Assembly (NCBI RefSeq): GCF_001857965.1
Contig: NZ_CP017774.1
Location: 3,534,001-3,598,000 of the forward strand
From: Flavobacterium commune
Lineage (GTDB): Bacteria > Bacteroidota > Bacteroidia > Flavobacteriales > Flavobacteriaceae
Direction of reading: 5' to 3'
DNA length: 64,000 nucleotides
Positions 1-7,622 of the stretch are shown in pieces (position 1 is the stretch's first letter; each line of letters begins with the position of its first letter). A program made the position numbers and the translations under genes. The notes beneath the pieces were generated by a model, which saw only the letters and a program-made list of their open reading frames with translations, was not told where the DNA came from and did not search any database.

Positions 1-307
1 CCCAGGCCGACGGATACTGAATATCATAAGAAGCATTCCCTTTTTCGTTTAAAATCACATTGACAATTCCTGTTGGATAATTAGGTTTTACCTCAATTCC
101 TCTGGTGTCAATTCCTAGATTATCTAAATAGTGAGTTAATTTTTTACCATTATTATCATCCCCTACTGCGCTTATCATCGCAACCTCTCCTCCTAGCGCC
201 TTCAATCTTGTGGCTACGTTAAGTGGTGCTCCGCCAATTTTTTTATGTTCCAGAAATACATCAAAAAGGATTTCTCCAAAACAAACTGCTTTTAATTCTT
301 TTTTCAT
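1..307 (-). CDS. PfkB-family sugar kinase, fructokinase-like (partial)
   Basis: Reading down from the ATG at 305-307 on the minus strand gives an open frame to the window edge, so only the first 102 or so residues are present and the C-terminal catalytic part is missing. It begins MKKELKAVCFGEILFDVF and contains IGGAPLNVATRLKALGG followed by ISAVGDDNNGKKL, the N-terminal substrate-binding signature of PfkB/ribokinase-family kinases; GGAPxNVA is typical of fructokinases. It probably phosphorylates a ketohexose in the cytoplasm. It lies downstream of the 3-epimerase gene (gap about 137 bases) on the same strand, which suggests that the epimerase makes the sugar this kinase uses. The substrate is inferred. 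Confidence 0.85.
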   Translation of the reverse strand, partial: MKKELKAVCFGEILFDVFLEHKKIGGAPLNVATRLKALGGEVAMISAVGDDNNGKKLTHYLDNLGIDTRGIEVKPNYPTGIVNVILNEKGNASYDIQYPSAW

Positions 308-444
308 TGCTTCTTTTTTTTAGGTTTACTGTAGTAATTGTAATATTTATTCTGTTTTTTGTTACACTAAGCTTGTCTAAGTGCATACTTTCTATTAAAA
401 TCAGGCTTCAACATCCCGAAACTTCAGGACAGACCGACAACTGA

Positions 445-1299
445 TTAATCATTTTTGTTGTAATATTTATTTACCATTTCCTGCATAAAAGCCAGACTGC
501 CTTTGGCAAGATCTTCCGAATTGTATTTTGACGGTCTCCACAACGAAGTTGGCCCAATCAATTCGGTTATTTCAGATGAAAAATTTTCTAAAACCAACGG
601 CCCCTGATAATTAATTTGAGCGAGAGCTTTAAATAAATCATCCCAACGCACATTGCCTTCACCGGTCATTCCACGATCCGATTCTGTAATGTGCAAATGA
701 TTTAAATTATTTCCTGCCCGAATAATTGGATCGTAAAAATTAGATTCTTCAATATTCATGTGAAAAGTATCCAAATGCAAGCCAATGTTAGTTGTACCAA
801 TATTTTCAATCATATTTAAAACTTCATCGGCAGCTGTAAATACATAACTTTCATAGCGGTTGATGGGTTCGATTCCCAGATTGATGTTATGTACTTTAGC
901 ATAAGCCGCAACTTCGGTAAAAACTTGTTGGATAACTTTTTTTTCATCCTTAGTACAAGGATTTCCGGTGAATGTTCCAATGGCTGAATGTAAAACACCT
1001 CCTAAAAAATCACCATTCATTTCGGCTACTTTATCCAATGCTGATTTAATGATGCTTACAGCCTGTTCCGGATAAAAAGGAATATGACAATCAGCAGGCA
1101 AATTGAGTGTACAACGTGCCGAAATTTCTACTGTATCTAATTGTTTTTTTACCTGTTTGGAATCGAAATCCAATGAAGTTGGTAAAAGAATTTCCAGCAT
1201 ATCAAAACCACATTCGGCTGTTTTTTGTATCGCATATTGTCCTCCGTCAGCAGTCCAATTGGGTATAAATGATAAAATAGATGTTCCAAAAATTGGCAT
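445..1299 (-). CDS. Sugar 3-epimerase of the tagatose/allulose (psicose) 3-epimerase family
   Basis: A 284-residue TIM-barrel protein of the AP-endonuclease-2/xylose-isomerase-like superfamily. The metal ligands of Pseudomonas D-tagatose 3-epimerase (Glu152, Asp185, His211, Glu246, from memory of the family) map to E144, D177, H203 and E238 with identical spacing. Its substrate contacts Glu158, His188 and Arg217 map to E150, H180 and R209. Motifs are IEPINRYE, LHLDTFHMNIEE and LHITESDRG. It probably interconverts ketohexose C3 epimers, for example allulose and fructose, using Mn or a similar ion in the cytoplasm. The fructokinase-like gene follows and the porin gene precedes it, which fits a small uptake-epimerise-phosphorylate route. 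The exact sugar is unknown. Confidence 0.85.
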   Translation of the reverse strand: MPIFGTSILSFIPNWTADGGQYAIQKTAECGFDMLEILLPTSLDFDSKQVKKQLDTVEISARCTLNLPADCHIPFYPEQAVSIIKSALDKVAEMNGDFLGGVLHSAIGTFTGNPCTKDEKKVIQQVFTEVAAYAKVHNINLGIEPINRYESYVFTAADEVLNMIENIGTTNIGLHLDTFHMNIEESNFYDPIIRAGNNLNHLHITESDRGMTGEGNVRWDDLFKALAQINYQGPLVLENFSSEITELIGPTSLWRPSKYNSEDLAKGSLAFMQEMVNKYYNKND

Positions 1300-1375
1300 A
1301 ACGATTTAATTTTTAATTTAAAAAATAATTTAAGTGATACATTGTAAACAATTATTAATTAGGTAATAATGATTT

Positions 1376-2794
1376 TTAAAAAAGCCACCATTCTGTTTTA
1401 ACTCCAATATAAGATCCCCAGCGTTTTTGATTAATTTGTAAAAAAGGAGAATAATTATGGTCTTTTGCGTAGTCATTATATCTTGCTACAGTGGCAACTA
1501 ATCGAATGTGGGGACGGCTCCAGGGATCACGCTGTCCTAACGGAACAATTGTAGGAGCCAATGAAAATTTCCACATACTGGCTTCGGGATTATCACCGTC
1601 TTTTCTAACAGCATAATGCACTTCCTGAATTAGATGAAGCCAATTGGTTACATAATAAAAGTTTCTTAAGCCAATAACAAAATCAGTTTTTCGGTTATAG
1701 AGTTGGTTTCCGTTGAAATATTCATCAGTATTTGTACTTGATGACCCTCCTTTGCTTTTGGTAAAAACGCCATAACCGTTAATACTAAACTTGTTTGATA
1801 GATTCAGTAAAAAATGTTCTACCATCGTGAACGAATATGCATTAGTGTATTTTCCGTCAGTATCGGGAGCACCATAAGTTGCCCAGGTAAAGGTGTTTCC
1901 GTTGTCGCCTCCATTCGCAATTCCGGAACCGTAACGCGCTGAAATTTGGTTAAATGAACCCGGCTTCACTGTTTTAAACGGACTATTGTATTTAATTCCG
2001 GCAACCCAGCCATTATCCGAAGGAAAATCTTTAGAAGCTTCGGCTGAACTTTTAGAAACATAATGAAATTCGCCTAAAAGTTTTATTACACTCTTATTTT
2101 TAAAATGAATACTATGCTCTCCTATCCAAACCATACGCTGACGGATGACAGGATTAGTTGCTCCGGCAACCGTAATTTCATAATTATATGGAAAAACCCC
2201 GGTAGAATCGGTTGAAGTAGGCATCAGCATCGTCAATTCGGTGTTTTTATATTTTACACCAAAACCCTGAGCCGAATGGTCGTCAAAATAAAAATAATCA
2301 CTAATGTGAATGTCGTCATATCTGCGAAAACGGGATCCTGCCCAGGCCGACCATTTACTTCCCAAAATATTAGTTGCTTCAACATAAGCTTCCGGAAGAA
2401 TAAAAGTCAGTCCGTTATTAGAGCGACTGCTAACATTGCCTACAAACTGGCCGTTAGCCGAATACATTCCTAATCGCATTTGAAAAGTAACATTTGTGCT
2501 GTCGTTTCCAATGATTTTTGGTGTAAAATGAATCGCAGGTAAAATATCTACATAATCTACCTGTTCCATTCGTCCGCCCAGTGACCCCTGTCCGGATAAA
2601 TTCAGCGGTTTCCATTGATTCCCTTCTCCATTTGGCGAAAGCCCAACTCCTATCCTACCGGTTGTTCCCATCGAAAAATTAGAATTAGTAATTACTACCT
2701 GAGCCTTCATGTTTATTGCAAAACAGCAAAATAGCATTAAGCCAACTTGAATTTTTAGTTGGTTATAAAGGCTGGATTTGCAATTTGTCTTCAT
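1376..2794 (-). CDS. LamB/maltoporin-like carbohydrate porin
   Basis: A 472-residue outer-membrane beta-barrel protein. The N-terminus has a hydrophobic signal (LMLFCCFAINMKAQ, about residues 19-32) with likely cleavage after the Ala of MKA. The mature start contains GTTGRIGVGLSP, and later comes EAYVEATN, WAGSRFRRYDDIHISDYF, a signature resembling maltoporin loop-3 sequence. The end, SYIGVKTEWWLF, has the terminal aromatic residue usual for porins. It would allow sugar diffusion through the outer membrane. It is the first gene of the minus-strand sugar locus, has its own promoter candidate at 2852-2880, and is divergent from the Nudix-type regulator. A porin instead of a SusCD pair is a minority solution in this phylum. 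Confidence 0.82.
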   Translation of the reverse strand: MKTNCKSSLYNQLKIQVGLMLFCCFAINMKAQVVITNSNFSMGTTGRIGVGLSPNGEGNQWKPLNLSGQGSLGGRMEQVDYVDILPAIHFTPKIIGNDSTNVTFQMRLGMYSANGQFVGNVSSRSNNGLTFILPEAYVEATNILGSKWSAWAGSRFRRYDDIHISDYFYFDDHSAQGFGVKYKNTELTMLMPTSTDSTGVFPYNYEITVAGATNPVIRQRMVWIGEHSIHFKNKSVIKLLGEFHYVSKSSAEASKDFPSDNGWVAGIKYNSPFKTVKPGSFNQISARYGSGIANGGDNGNTFTWATYGAPDTDGKYTNAYSFTMVEHFLLNLSNKFSINGYGVFTKSKGGSSSTNTDEYFNGNQLYNRKTDFVIGLRNFYYVTNWLHLIQEVHYAVRKDGDNPEASMWKFSLAPTIVPLGQRDPWSRPHIRLVATVARYNDYAKDHNYSPFLQINQKRWGSYIGVKTEWWLF

Positions 2795-2851
2795 GGTTTT
2801 GAATTAGTTTTAAATGTGTTTTTATTAAACGTCAATTTGACTATTATTTTT

Positions 2852-2880
2852 CAAATGTATTATTTTAATTTTATATGCAA
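2852..2880 (-). promoter_or_regulatory. Bacteroidetes-type promoter of the porin operon
   Basis: Read on the minus strand, TACATTTG (complement of 2852-2859) matches the -7 consensus TAnnTTTG. A TTG (complement of 2878-2880) lies 18 bases upstream as the -33 element. It would start transcription about 50 bases before the porin ATG. Confidence 0.55.
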
Positions 2881-2988
2881 CAAAAAAAATAGAATATTTT
2901 TGCATTTAAATTAATATTATAAAGTAATTATTACACATAAACCACTATTTTAAAACAATTATCAAACAGAGAAAACGAAAAAACATTT

Positions 2989-3005
2989 AACGTTTTAAAA
3001 ACGTT
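2989..3005. promoter_or_regulatory. 17-base palindrome, candidate operator
   Basis: AACGTTTT, a central A, then AAAACGTT form a perfect inverted repeat between the two divergent promoters. It sits about 94 bases before the regulator ATG. Nothing else in the intergenic region has similar symmetry. Binding by the adjacent regulator is inferred from position only. Confidence 0.5.
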
Positions 3006-3098
3006 TAATATTGAATTTTAAAGAAAACTAAAAGAAGGAATATTAAAATTTAATCGTTAAATTTGTGACATAACAAAACCAACTTACCCCAAAAAAAC

Positions 3099-3851
3099 AT
3101 GAGTTTAATTCAAAACAAGAAAGCCGAAATAATTCCAAATATATCTGTTGACTGTGTCATTTTTGGATTCGACAACACAACAAAATCACTGAATGTATTG
3201 TTAATCGAACGTGTTTTGAAAGTAGAAAACTCCGAAAATCCGATTGTTAACGATTATGTCCTGAAAGGATTTCACACCTATGAAAACGAAACCATAGACG
3301 ATACAGCTAATCGGGTTTTGAAAGAATTGACCGGTTTAGATAATTTATACAAAAAACAATTCAATGTTTTTGGTGATCCCAACCGTTTGAAGAATGAAAA
3401 AGATGTGATTTGGGCCGAAAACGAACATTTCAGCGAAAGAACCATCACTATTGCTTATTATATTTTACTGCCAACGAATATAGTTCAATTAGAAAACAAA
3501 TACAATCCGCAATGGTTTCCGGTAAATCAGCTGCCAGAATTGGGTTTTGACCATAAAAAAATCATTGCCGAAGCTTATGCTGATTTAAAAGAAGATGCCT
3601 TATCTAAACCCATTGTTTTTGAATTACTTGCCGATAAGTTTACCATTAAGGATTTGCAGGATGCCTACGAAGCCATTTTAGGGATTGAGATTGACAACCG
3701 TAATTTTAGAAGAAAATTAATTACTAAAAAATACATCATTGCACTGGATGAAAAACAAGTGGGCGTTTCTAAAAAACCGTCTCAATTGTATATGTTCAGT
3801 AAAGATGTGTATCAAAAAATCTATAAGGAGAGTTATTTGATTAATATTTAA
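3099..3851 (+). CDS. Nudix-domain transcriptional regulator (NrtR/AraR-like)
   Basis: A 250-residue protein with an N-terminal Nudix fold (about 10-145, start VDCVIFGFDN) and a C-terminal winged-helix region (about 155-245, FELLADKFTIKDLQDAYEAI then NRNFRRKLI). The Nudix box is degenerate: where active enzymes have REUxEExGU, this one has RVLKELTGL, so most metal-binding glutamates are lost and the glycine-led loop is one residue longer. That pattern is known for Nudix-related regulators such as NrtR and the Bacteroides arabinose regulator AraR, which bind an effector without hydrolysing it. It is divergent from the porin-epimerase-kinase genes, so it probably controls them in response to a sugar or sugar phosphate. 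The regulatory role is strongly suggested by architecture; the effector is unknown. Confidence 0.83.
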   Translation: MSLIQNKKAEIIPNISVDCVIFGFDNTTKSLNVLLIERVLKVENSENPIVNDYVLKGFHTYENETIDDTANRVLKELTGLDNLYKKQFNVFGDPNRLKNEKDVIWAENEHFSERTITIAYYILLPTNIVQLENKYNPQWFPVNQLPELGFDHKKIIAEAYADLKEDALSKPIVFELLADKFTIKDLQDAYEAILGIEIDNRNFRRKLITKKYIIALDEKQVGVSKKPSQLYMFSKDVYQKIYKESYLINI

Positions 3852-3930
3852 ATTTTCTTTTAACCACGGACCTATCTGCCGAGAGGCAGGTTACACGGAT
3901 TTTCATGGATTATTTATTTCCCACAAACTT

Positions 3931-4136
3931 GTCATTGCGAGGAACGAAGCAATCTCAATAAGTTATTTTTTTAATAAGCCGTTAAAAACGCTCTGTTTTG
4001 TTTTAAAAATAAAGTAGGTACTCGTTGAAAATGAGTACCAGTATGGGGTAAATCTCAACAAGTTATTTTTAATAAGCCGCATTACAAATGCTTTATTCTC
4101 TTTTAAAAAGTAAGCTAGTACTCGTTGCAAACGAGT
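3931..4136. repeat. REP-like repeat pair with palindromic tips
   Basis: Bases 3931-3956 read GTCATTGCGAGGAACGAAGC followed by AATCTC, a motif widely seen between genes in this phylum. From 3951 and again from 4051 the same unit of about 87 bases occurs twice with a 100-base period. Each unit starts AATCTCAA(t/c)AAGTTATTTTT, contains AATAAGCCG and ends in a hairpin: GGTACTC..GAGTACC at 4017-4039 and ACTCGTT-GCA-AACGAGT at 4120-4136. No transposase lies next to it, so it would be a non-autonomous REP-type element moved by a transposase elsewhere. Confidence 0.7.
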
Positions 4137-4141
4137 GAAAG

Positions 4142-4681
4142 TCAATAATCGAATAAAGTAGAAATTGTGTTTTCATCAATTGAATGAGCATAATTTGTAC
4201 TAGATCTAGGAGTTTTATCCATATAAATAGTAAGCGTGATTCTTGAGTTTTTTAAATCCTCTTTTTTGATATTGGTAATAGTAAATTTTAAATTTGAAAA
4301 AGTATAAGAAGCTTCTTTAGATATAAATATTTTATTGATTATTATTTTTTCTCCAGTAGCTATGATTTTAAAAGATTTATCACCTGGAAAATATCTAGAT
4401 ATTGCTATTTGAATTGCATATGCAGAAGAAGTTGTAAATCTACTGTGTATTGGATTAATTCGTATTTCGCCTTTTGTAATTTGAATTTTTAATTTGTCGG
4501 GATAGACATCTACAAAGCCATGCCCAGTGGTTGCCAATTGAAAACTGTTAGGTATAAATTCGAATTGGATTCGTTTTGATGGTTTTACGGATGAACAATT
4601 AATCATTAGTAAGCAGGATGTAATAATAAACAAGCCTAAAAAAATCTCTTTAATTCTGAATACACTTATTTTTATGATCAT
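4142..4681 (-). CDS. Hypothetical lipoprotein
   Basis: A 179-residue protein with an N-terminal membrane signal (FLGLFIITSCLLMINCSS) ending in a lipobox, LMINC, so the mature protein is probably a lipoprotein anchored through Cys29. The rest is predicted soluble and beta-rich, with several short strand-like stretches (KLKIQITKGEIRI, KIIATGEKIIINKIFI, NLKFTITNIKK, SRITLTIYMD). There is no acidic run just after the cysteine, so surface export is not indicated. I do not recognise the family. It stands alone between the REP-like repeats and the NADH dehydrogenase, and its A/T content resembles its surroundings. Confidence 0.65.
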   Translation of the reverse strand: MIIKISVFRIKEIFLGLFIITSCLLMINCSSVKPSKRIQFEFIPNSFQLATTGHGFVDVYPDKLKIQITKGEIRINPIHSRFTTSSAYAIQIAISRYFPGDKSFKIIATGEKIIINKIFISKEASYTFSNLKFTITNIKKEDLKNSRITLTIYMDKTPRSSTNYAHSIDENTISTLFDY

Positions 4682-4840
4682 TTTTTAATTTAAATATATG
4701 ATTGCAAACTTATTTAGAATGAGTCCTTTAATAACAAAACGCAAGGTGATTTTATTTTGTCATTTTACTATTCTCTCCAAATATAACAACTTTATCTAAA
4801 GTAATCCATTTCTTATTATGAAAAAATAATTCATAAAAAA

Positions 4841-4864
4841 AACCGATACATTTCCGCATCGGTT
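4841..4864 (-). terminator. Terminator after NADH dehydrogenase gene
   Basis: AACCGAT at 4841-4847 pairs with ATCGGTT at 4858-4864. On the minus strand a run of T (plus-strand A run at 4834-4840) follows the stem, as in an intrinsic terminator. Confidence 0.75.
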
Positions 4865-4886
4865 TTACTATTGTTAATAAAAGAGA

Positions 4887-6167
4887 TTATTTTACCACGT
4901 CTTCTACTTTTACTTTTTTATCAGGTCTGATAATCATTCGCAAGGAGTTGTCTTTAGAGAAATAAGCAATCATCCAGTTGTAGAATGTTTTTATTTTATT
5001 TCTATAAGTAATCAACGAAATCAGGTGAATAAACAACCAAATCATCCAGGCAAATGTTCCTTTAAAGTGCATTTTAGGTTTTGGTAAATCAACTACGGCC
5101 TTAGCTTTTCCAATGATTGCCATCGATCCTTTATCAACATATTTAAAAGGAACTAATGCTTTTTGTTGCATTTCGTTTTTAATATTCTTAGCCAAATTAA
5201 TTCCTTGCTGAATGGCTACCTGAGCTACTTGTGGATGACCGTGAGGGAAAGCGGTATCATTAAACTGAATACAGGTATCACCTATAGCATAGATATTTTC
5301 TGTACCTTCAATTTTATTAAAAGCATCTGTTTTTAAACGCTTTCCACGCCCGTAACAATCAGCAGGAAGTCCTTTAAATTCGCGTGCGGTTACTCCGGCT
5401 GCCCAAATCAGGTTTTTGGTCTGAATGGTTTCTCCATTAGCAAAATGAACTGTATCATCCACATAATCCACCACATTGTTGTTCAATTTTACAATAACTC
5501 CTAAGTCGGTAATAGCTTTAAGAGTATCTTCCTGAGATTCCTTACTCATTGGAGTTAACAAAGCAGGTGCACCATCAACCAAATATATATTACTTGCTGT
5601 TGTTTCTAATTCAGGGTATTCTTTTAAAAGAATGTTTTTGCGCATTTCGGCAAACATTCCTGAAATCTCCACTCCTGTAGGACCTCCACCGGCAACTACA
5701 ATGGTCAATAATTTTCGACGTTTACGAATGTCTTTAGTAATAGCCGCTTTTTCTAAGTTTTTAAGCAAAGTGTTACGCATTACAATGGCATCGTTCAGGG
5801 TTTTCATTGGAATAGCGTTCTTTTTTACGTTTTCCATCCCAAAATAACTCGTCTCAGCTCCGGTTGCAAAAACTAATTTGTCATAATGTAATTCGCCATT
5901 GCTCAAAATTACCTTGTTTTCAGCAGGCACCACTTCTACTAATTCTCCTAAACGAAATTGCAGGTTTTTTTTTCCTGCGAAAAATTTTCTAAACGGATAA
6001 CTAATACTTGATGGCTCTAAGTAAGCCGTAGCCACCTGATAAATCAATGGTGGGAAAAAATTGTAGTTGTTTTTATCAACCAGAGTTACGTGTACTCCGT
6101 CCTGATTTAATAATTCTTTTGCCAGATTCATCCCTGCAAAACCGCCTCCGATTATTACGATTTCCAT
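4887..6167 (-). CDS. ndh: Type II NADH dehydrogenase (FAD-dependent)
   Basis: A 426-residue two-dinucleotide-fold oxidoreductase. The FAD motif is IIGGGFAGMNLAKEL near residue 5, the NADH motif VVAGGGPTGVEISG near 160, and the second FAD motif NIYAIGDTCIQ near 292. Near the C-terminus, FAWMIWLFIHLISLITY is the hydrophobic, membrane-associating segment usual in bacterial NDH-2. It passes electrons from NADH to quinone at the inner face of the membrane without pumping protons. Length fits the family. The gene ends in its own terminator. The helicase gene lies 63 bases upstream on the same strand, so co-transcription is possible. Confidence 0.9.
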   Translation of the reverse strand: MEIVIIGGGFAGMNLAKELLNQDGVHVTLVDKNNYNFFPPLIYQVATAYLEPSSISYPFRKFFAGKKNLQFRLGELVEVVPAENKVILSNGELHYDKLVFATGAETSYFGMENVKKNAIPMKTLNDAIVMRNTLLKNLEKAAITKDIRKRRKLLTIVVAGGGPTGVEISGMFAEMRKNILLKEYPELETTASNIYLVDGAPALLTPMSKESQEDTLKAITDLGVIVKLNNNVVDYVDDTVHFANGETIQTKNLIWAAGVTAREFKGLPADCYGRGKRLKTDAFNKIEGTENIYAIGDTCIQFNDTAFPHGHPQVAQVAIQQGINLAKNIKNEMQQKALVPFKYVDKGSMAIIGKAKAVVDLPKPKMHFKGTFAWMIWLFIHLISLITYRNKIKTFYNWMIAYFSKDNSLRMIIRPDKKVKVEDVVK

Positions 6168-6230
6168 ATTTTACAATTTTAAAAAGAACCTCCTTAGTTA
6201 GTCAGTCACCAAAAGAGATTTGGATTGTTT

Positions 6231-7571
6231 TTATTTTTTTTGTTTTAGTTTTTTTACTGGTTTTTCTGCAACTTGGTTTTTATTTTGTAACAAATGATTG
6301 GCTAGTATTTTTTCTATTAGTTCATCTTTGGTTAAATGATGAAAAATGGTTTTTATCTTGTTTTTTAATTCGGAATCTACTTCGTGATTGGGCTTGGTTT
6401 TAAAAATTTGTTTCGCCCAAAGCAAAGTATTATTGTCTTCAATACTGGCAACTGAAGGTTTTGCAAATGGTTTGAATTGGATACCTAATTCCTTTTCAAA
6501 ATCTGCAATTTCTACTTCTTCTTCCGCTTGTAAAACGGTTAAGGACAATCCGTTTGCTCCTGCTCTGGCAGTTCTACCGCTTCTATGAACATAATTTTCG
6601 TAAGTATCAGGCAAATGATAATTGACTACATAAGCAATTTCTTTAACGTCGATTCCTCTGGCTGCCAAATCAGTAGCTACTAGTATATTAATGTGTCCTT
6701 CGCGAAATTGCTCCATAATTCGGTCGCGAATTCCCTGAGTCAAACTTCCGTGCAAAGCTCCTGACGAAAAACGATTGATAGCTAAGTTTTTAGCCAATTT
6801 ATTTACGGCTGCTTTTGTTTTGCAAAAAATAATTCCGCGTTGTCCTTCTCTTGAGTTCAAAAAGTGCATTAAAACATCCAGTTTTTCAATAGGATCTACA
6901 ATAATATATTGGTGATCAATACTTTGATTTCCAGAAGTTTCCATATTGGCACTTATTTGCACCACATTTTTATGTAAATAATTCTGAATCAACTGTTTTA
7001 TAGTTCCCGGCATAGTAGCCGAAAACAAAAAAGTACGGTGATTTTTAGGCAGTTCGGCAACAATTTCGTCCAGACTTTCTTTTAGAATACTTACCATTTC
7101 ATCGGCTTCATCAAGAACTAAAAATTGAGTTTCTTTTAGACTGATGGCTTTTCGTTGCAATAAATCAATCAAACGTCCCGGAGTTGCCACCACAATATGC
7201 GTTGGATTGCTTAATCGTTCAATTTGAGGTTTTATTGGAATTCCTCCGCAAACAGCAGCAATAGAAACTGCAGGAAGATTTTGAGCAAAAGCTTCTAAGT
7301 TTTTAAAAACTTGTTGTCCTAATTCTCTGGTTGGAACTAATATTACGGCTTGTACATTTGGCTTTGAAGAATCAATTAATTGTAAAATTGGTAAACCAAA
7401 GGCGGCCGTTTTTCCCGTACCTGTTTTTGCTAATCCAACCAAATCAGTTTGATTTGCTAAAAGCAAAGGAATGGCTTGCTCCTGAATGGCTGTTGGTGCC
7501 ACAAGCTTCAAGTCATTCAAAGTTTGTAATAAAGCTGTCGAAATTCCTAAATCTGAGAATTGTTTTGACAT
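6231..7571 (-). CDS. DEAD-box ATP-dependent RNA helicase
   Basis: A 446-residue RNA helicase with the usual motif order: Q-motif region FSDLGISTALLQTLNDL with PTAIQEQAIP, motif I AKTGTGKT (near 47-54), Ia PTRELGQQ, Ib TPGRLIDL, II DEAD within VLDEADEM, III SAT, IV-V region IIFCKTK and VATDLAARGID, and VI HRSGRTARAG. The C-terminal tail after about 370 ends in a lysine-rich stretch (EKPVKKLKQKK), common in RhlE-like helicases and suited to RNA binding. It unwinds RNA duplexes in the cytoplasm, perhaps in ribosome assembly or cold growth. Which of the several RhlE/DeaD paralogues it is cannot be told from the sequence alone. Confidence 0.93.
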   Translation of the reverse strand: MSKQFSDLGISTALLQTLNDLKLVAPTAIQEQAIPLLLANQTDLVGLAKTGTGKTAAFGLPILQLIDSSKPNVQAVILVPTRELGQQVFKNLEAFAQNLPAVSIAAVCGGIPIKPQIERLSNPTHIVVATPGRLIDLLQRKAISLKETQFLVLDEADEMVSILKESLDEIVAELPKNHRTFLFSATMPGTIKQLIQNYLHKNVVQISANMETSGNQSIDHQYIIVDPIEKLDVLMHFLNSREGQRGIIFCKTKAAVNKLAKNLAINRFSSGALHGSLTQGIRDRIMEQFREGHINILVATDLAARGIDVKEIAYVVNYHLPDTYENYVHRSGRTARAGANGLSLTVLQAEEEVEIADFEKELGIQFKPFAKPSVASIEDNNTLLWAKQIFKTKPNHEVDSELKNKIKTIFHHLTKDELIEKILANHLLQNKNQVAEKPVKKLKQKK

Positions 7572-7622
7572 TGTTTTGTTTTAATTGTTTGTATGAAAAA
7601 CAGTTTTTTTAGTCTTTGTATT

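Larger units (their letters stand above)
2795..3098. promoter_or_regulatory. Divergent regulatory region between porin and Nudix-type regulator
   Basis: This 304-base AT-rich region carries no gene. It holds a minus-strand promoter for the porin (2852-2880), a 17-base perfect palindrome (2989-3005) and a plus-strand -7-like element TAAATTTG at 3058-3065 ahead of the regulator gene, for which no good -33 box was found. The layout is that of a shared control region from which the regulator would govern the sugar genes and itself. Confidence 0.6.

Noticed and set aside
223..444. Plus-strand frame of 73 residues at the left end
   Set aside because: It is the antisense of the PfkB kinase start and an AT-rich gap; the hydrophobic sequence arises from T runs.
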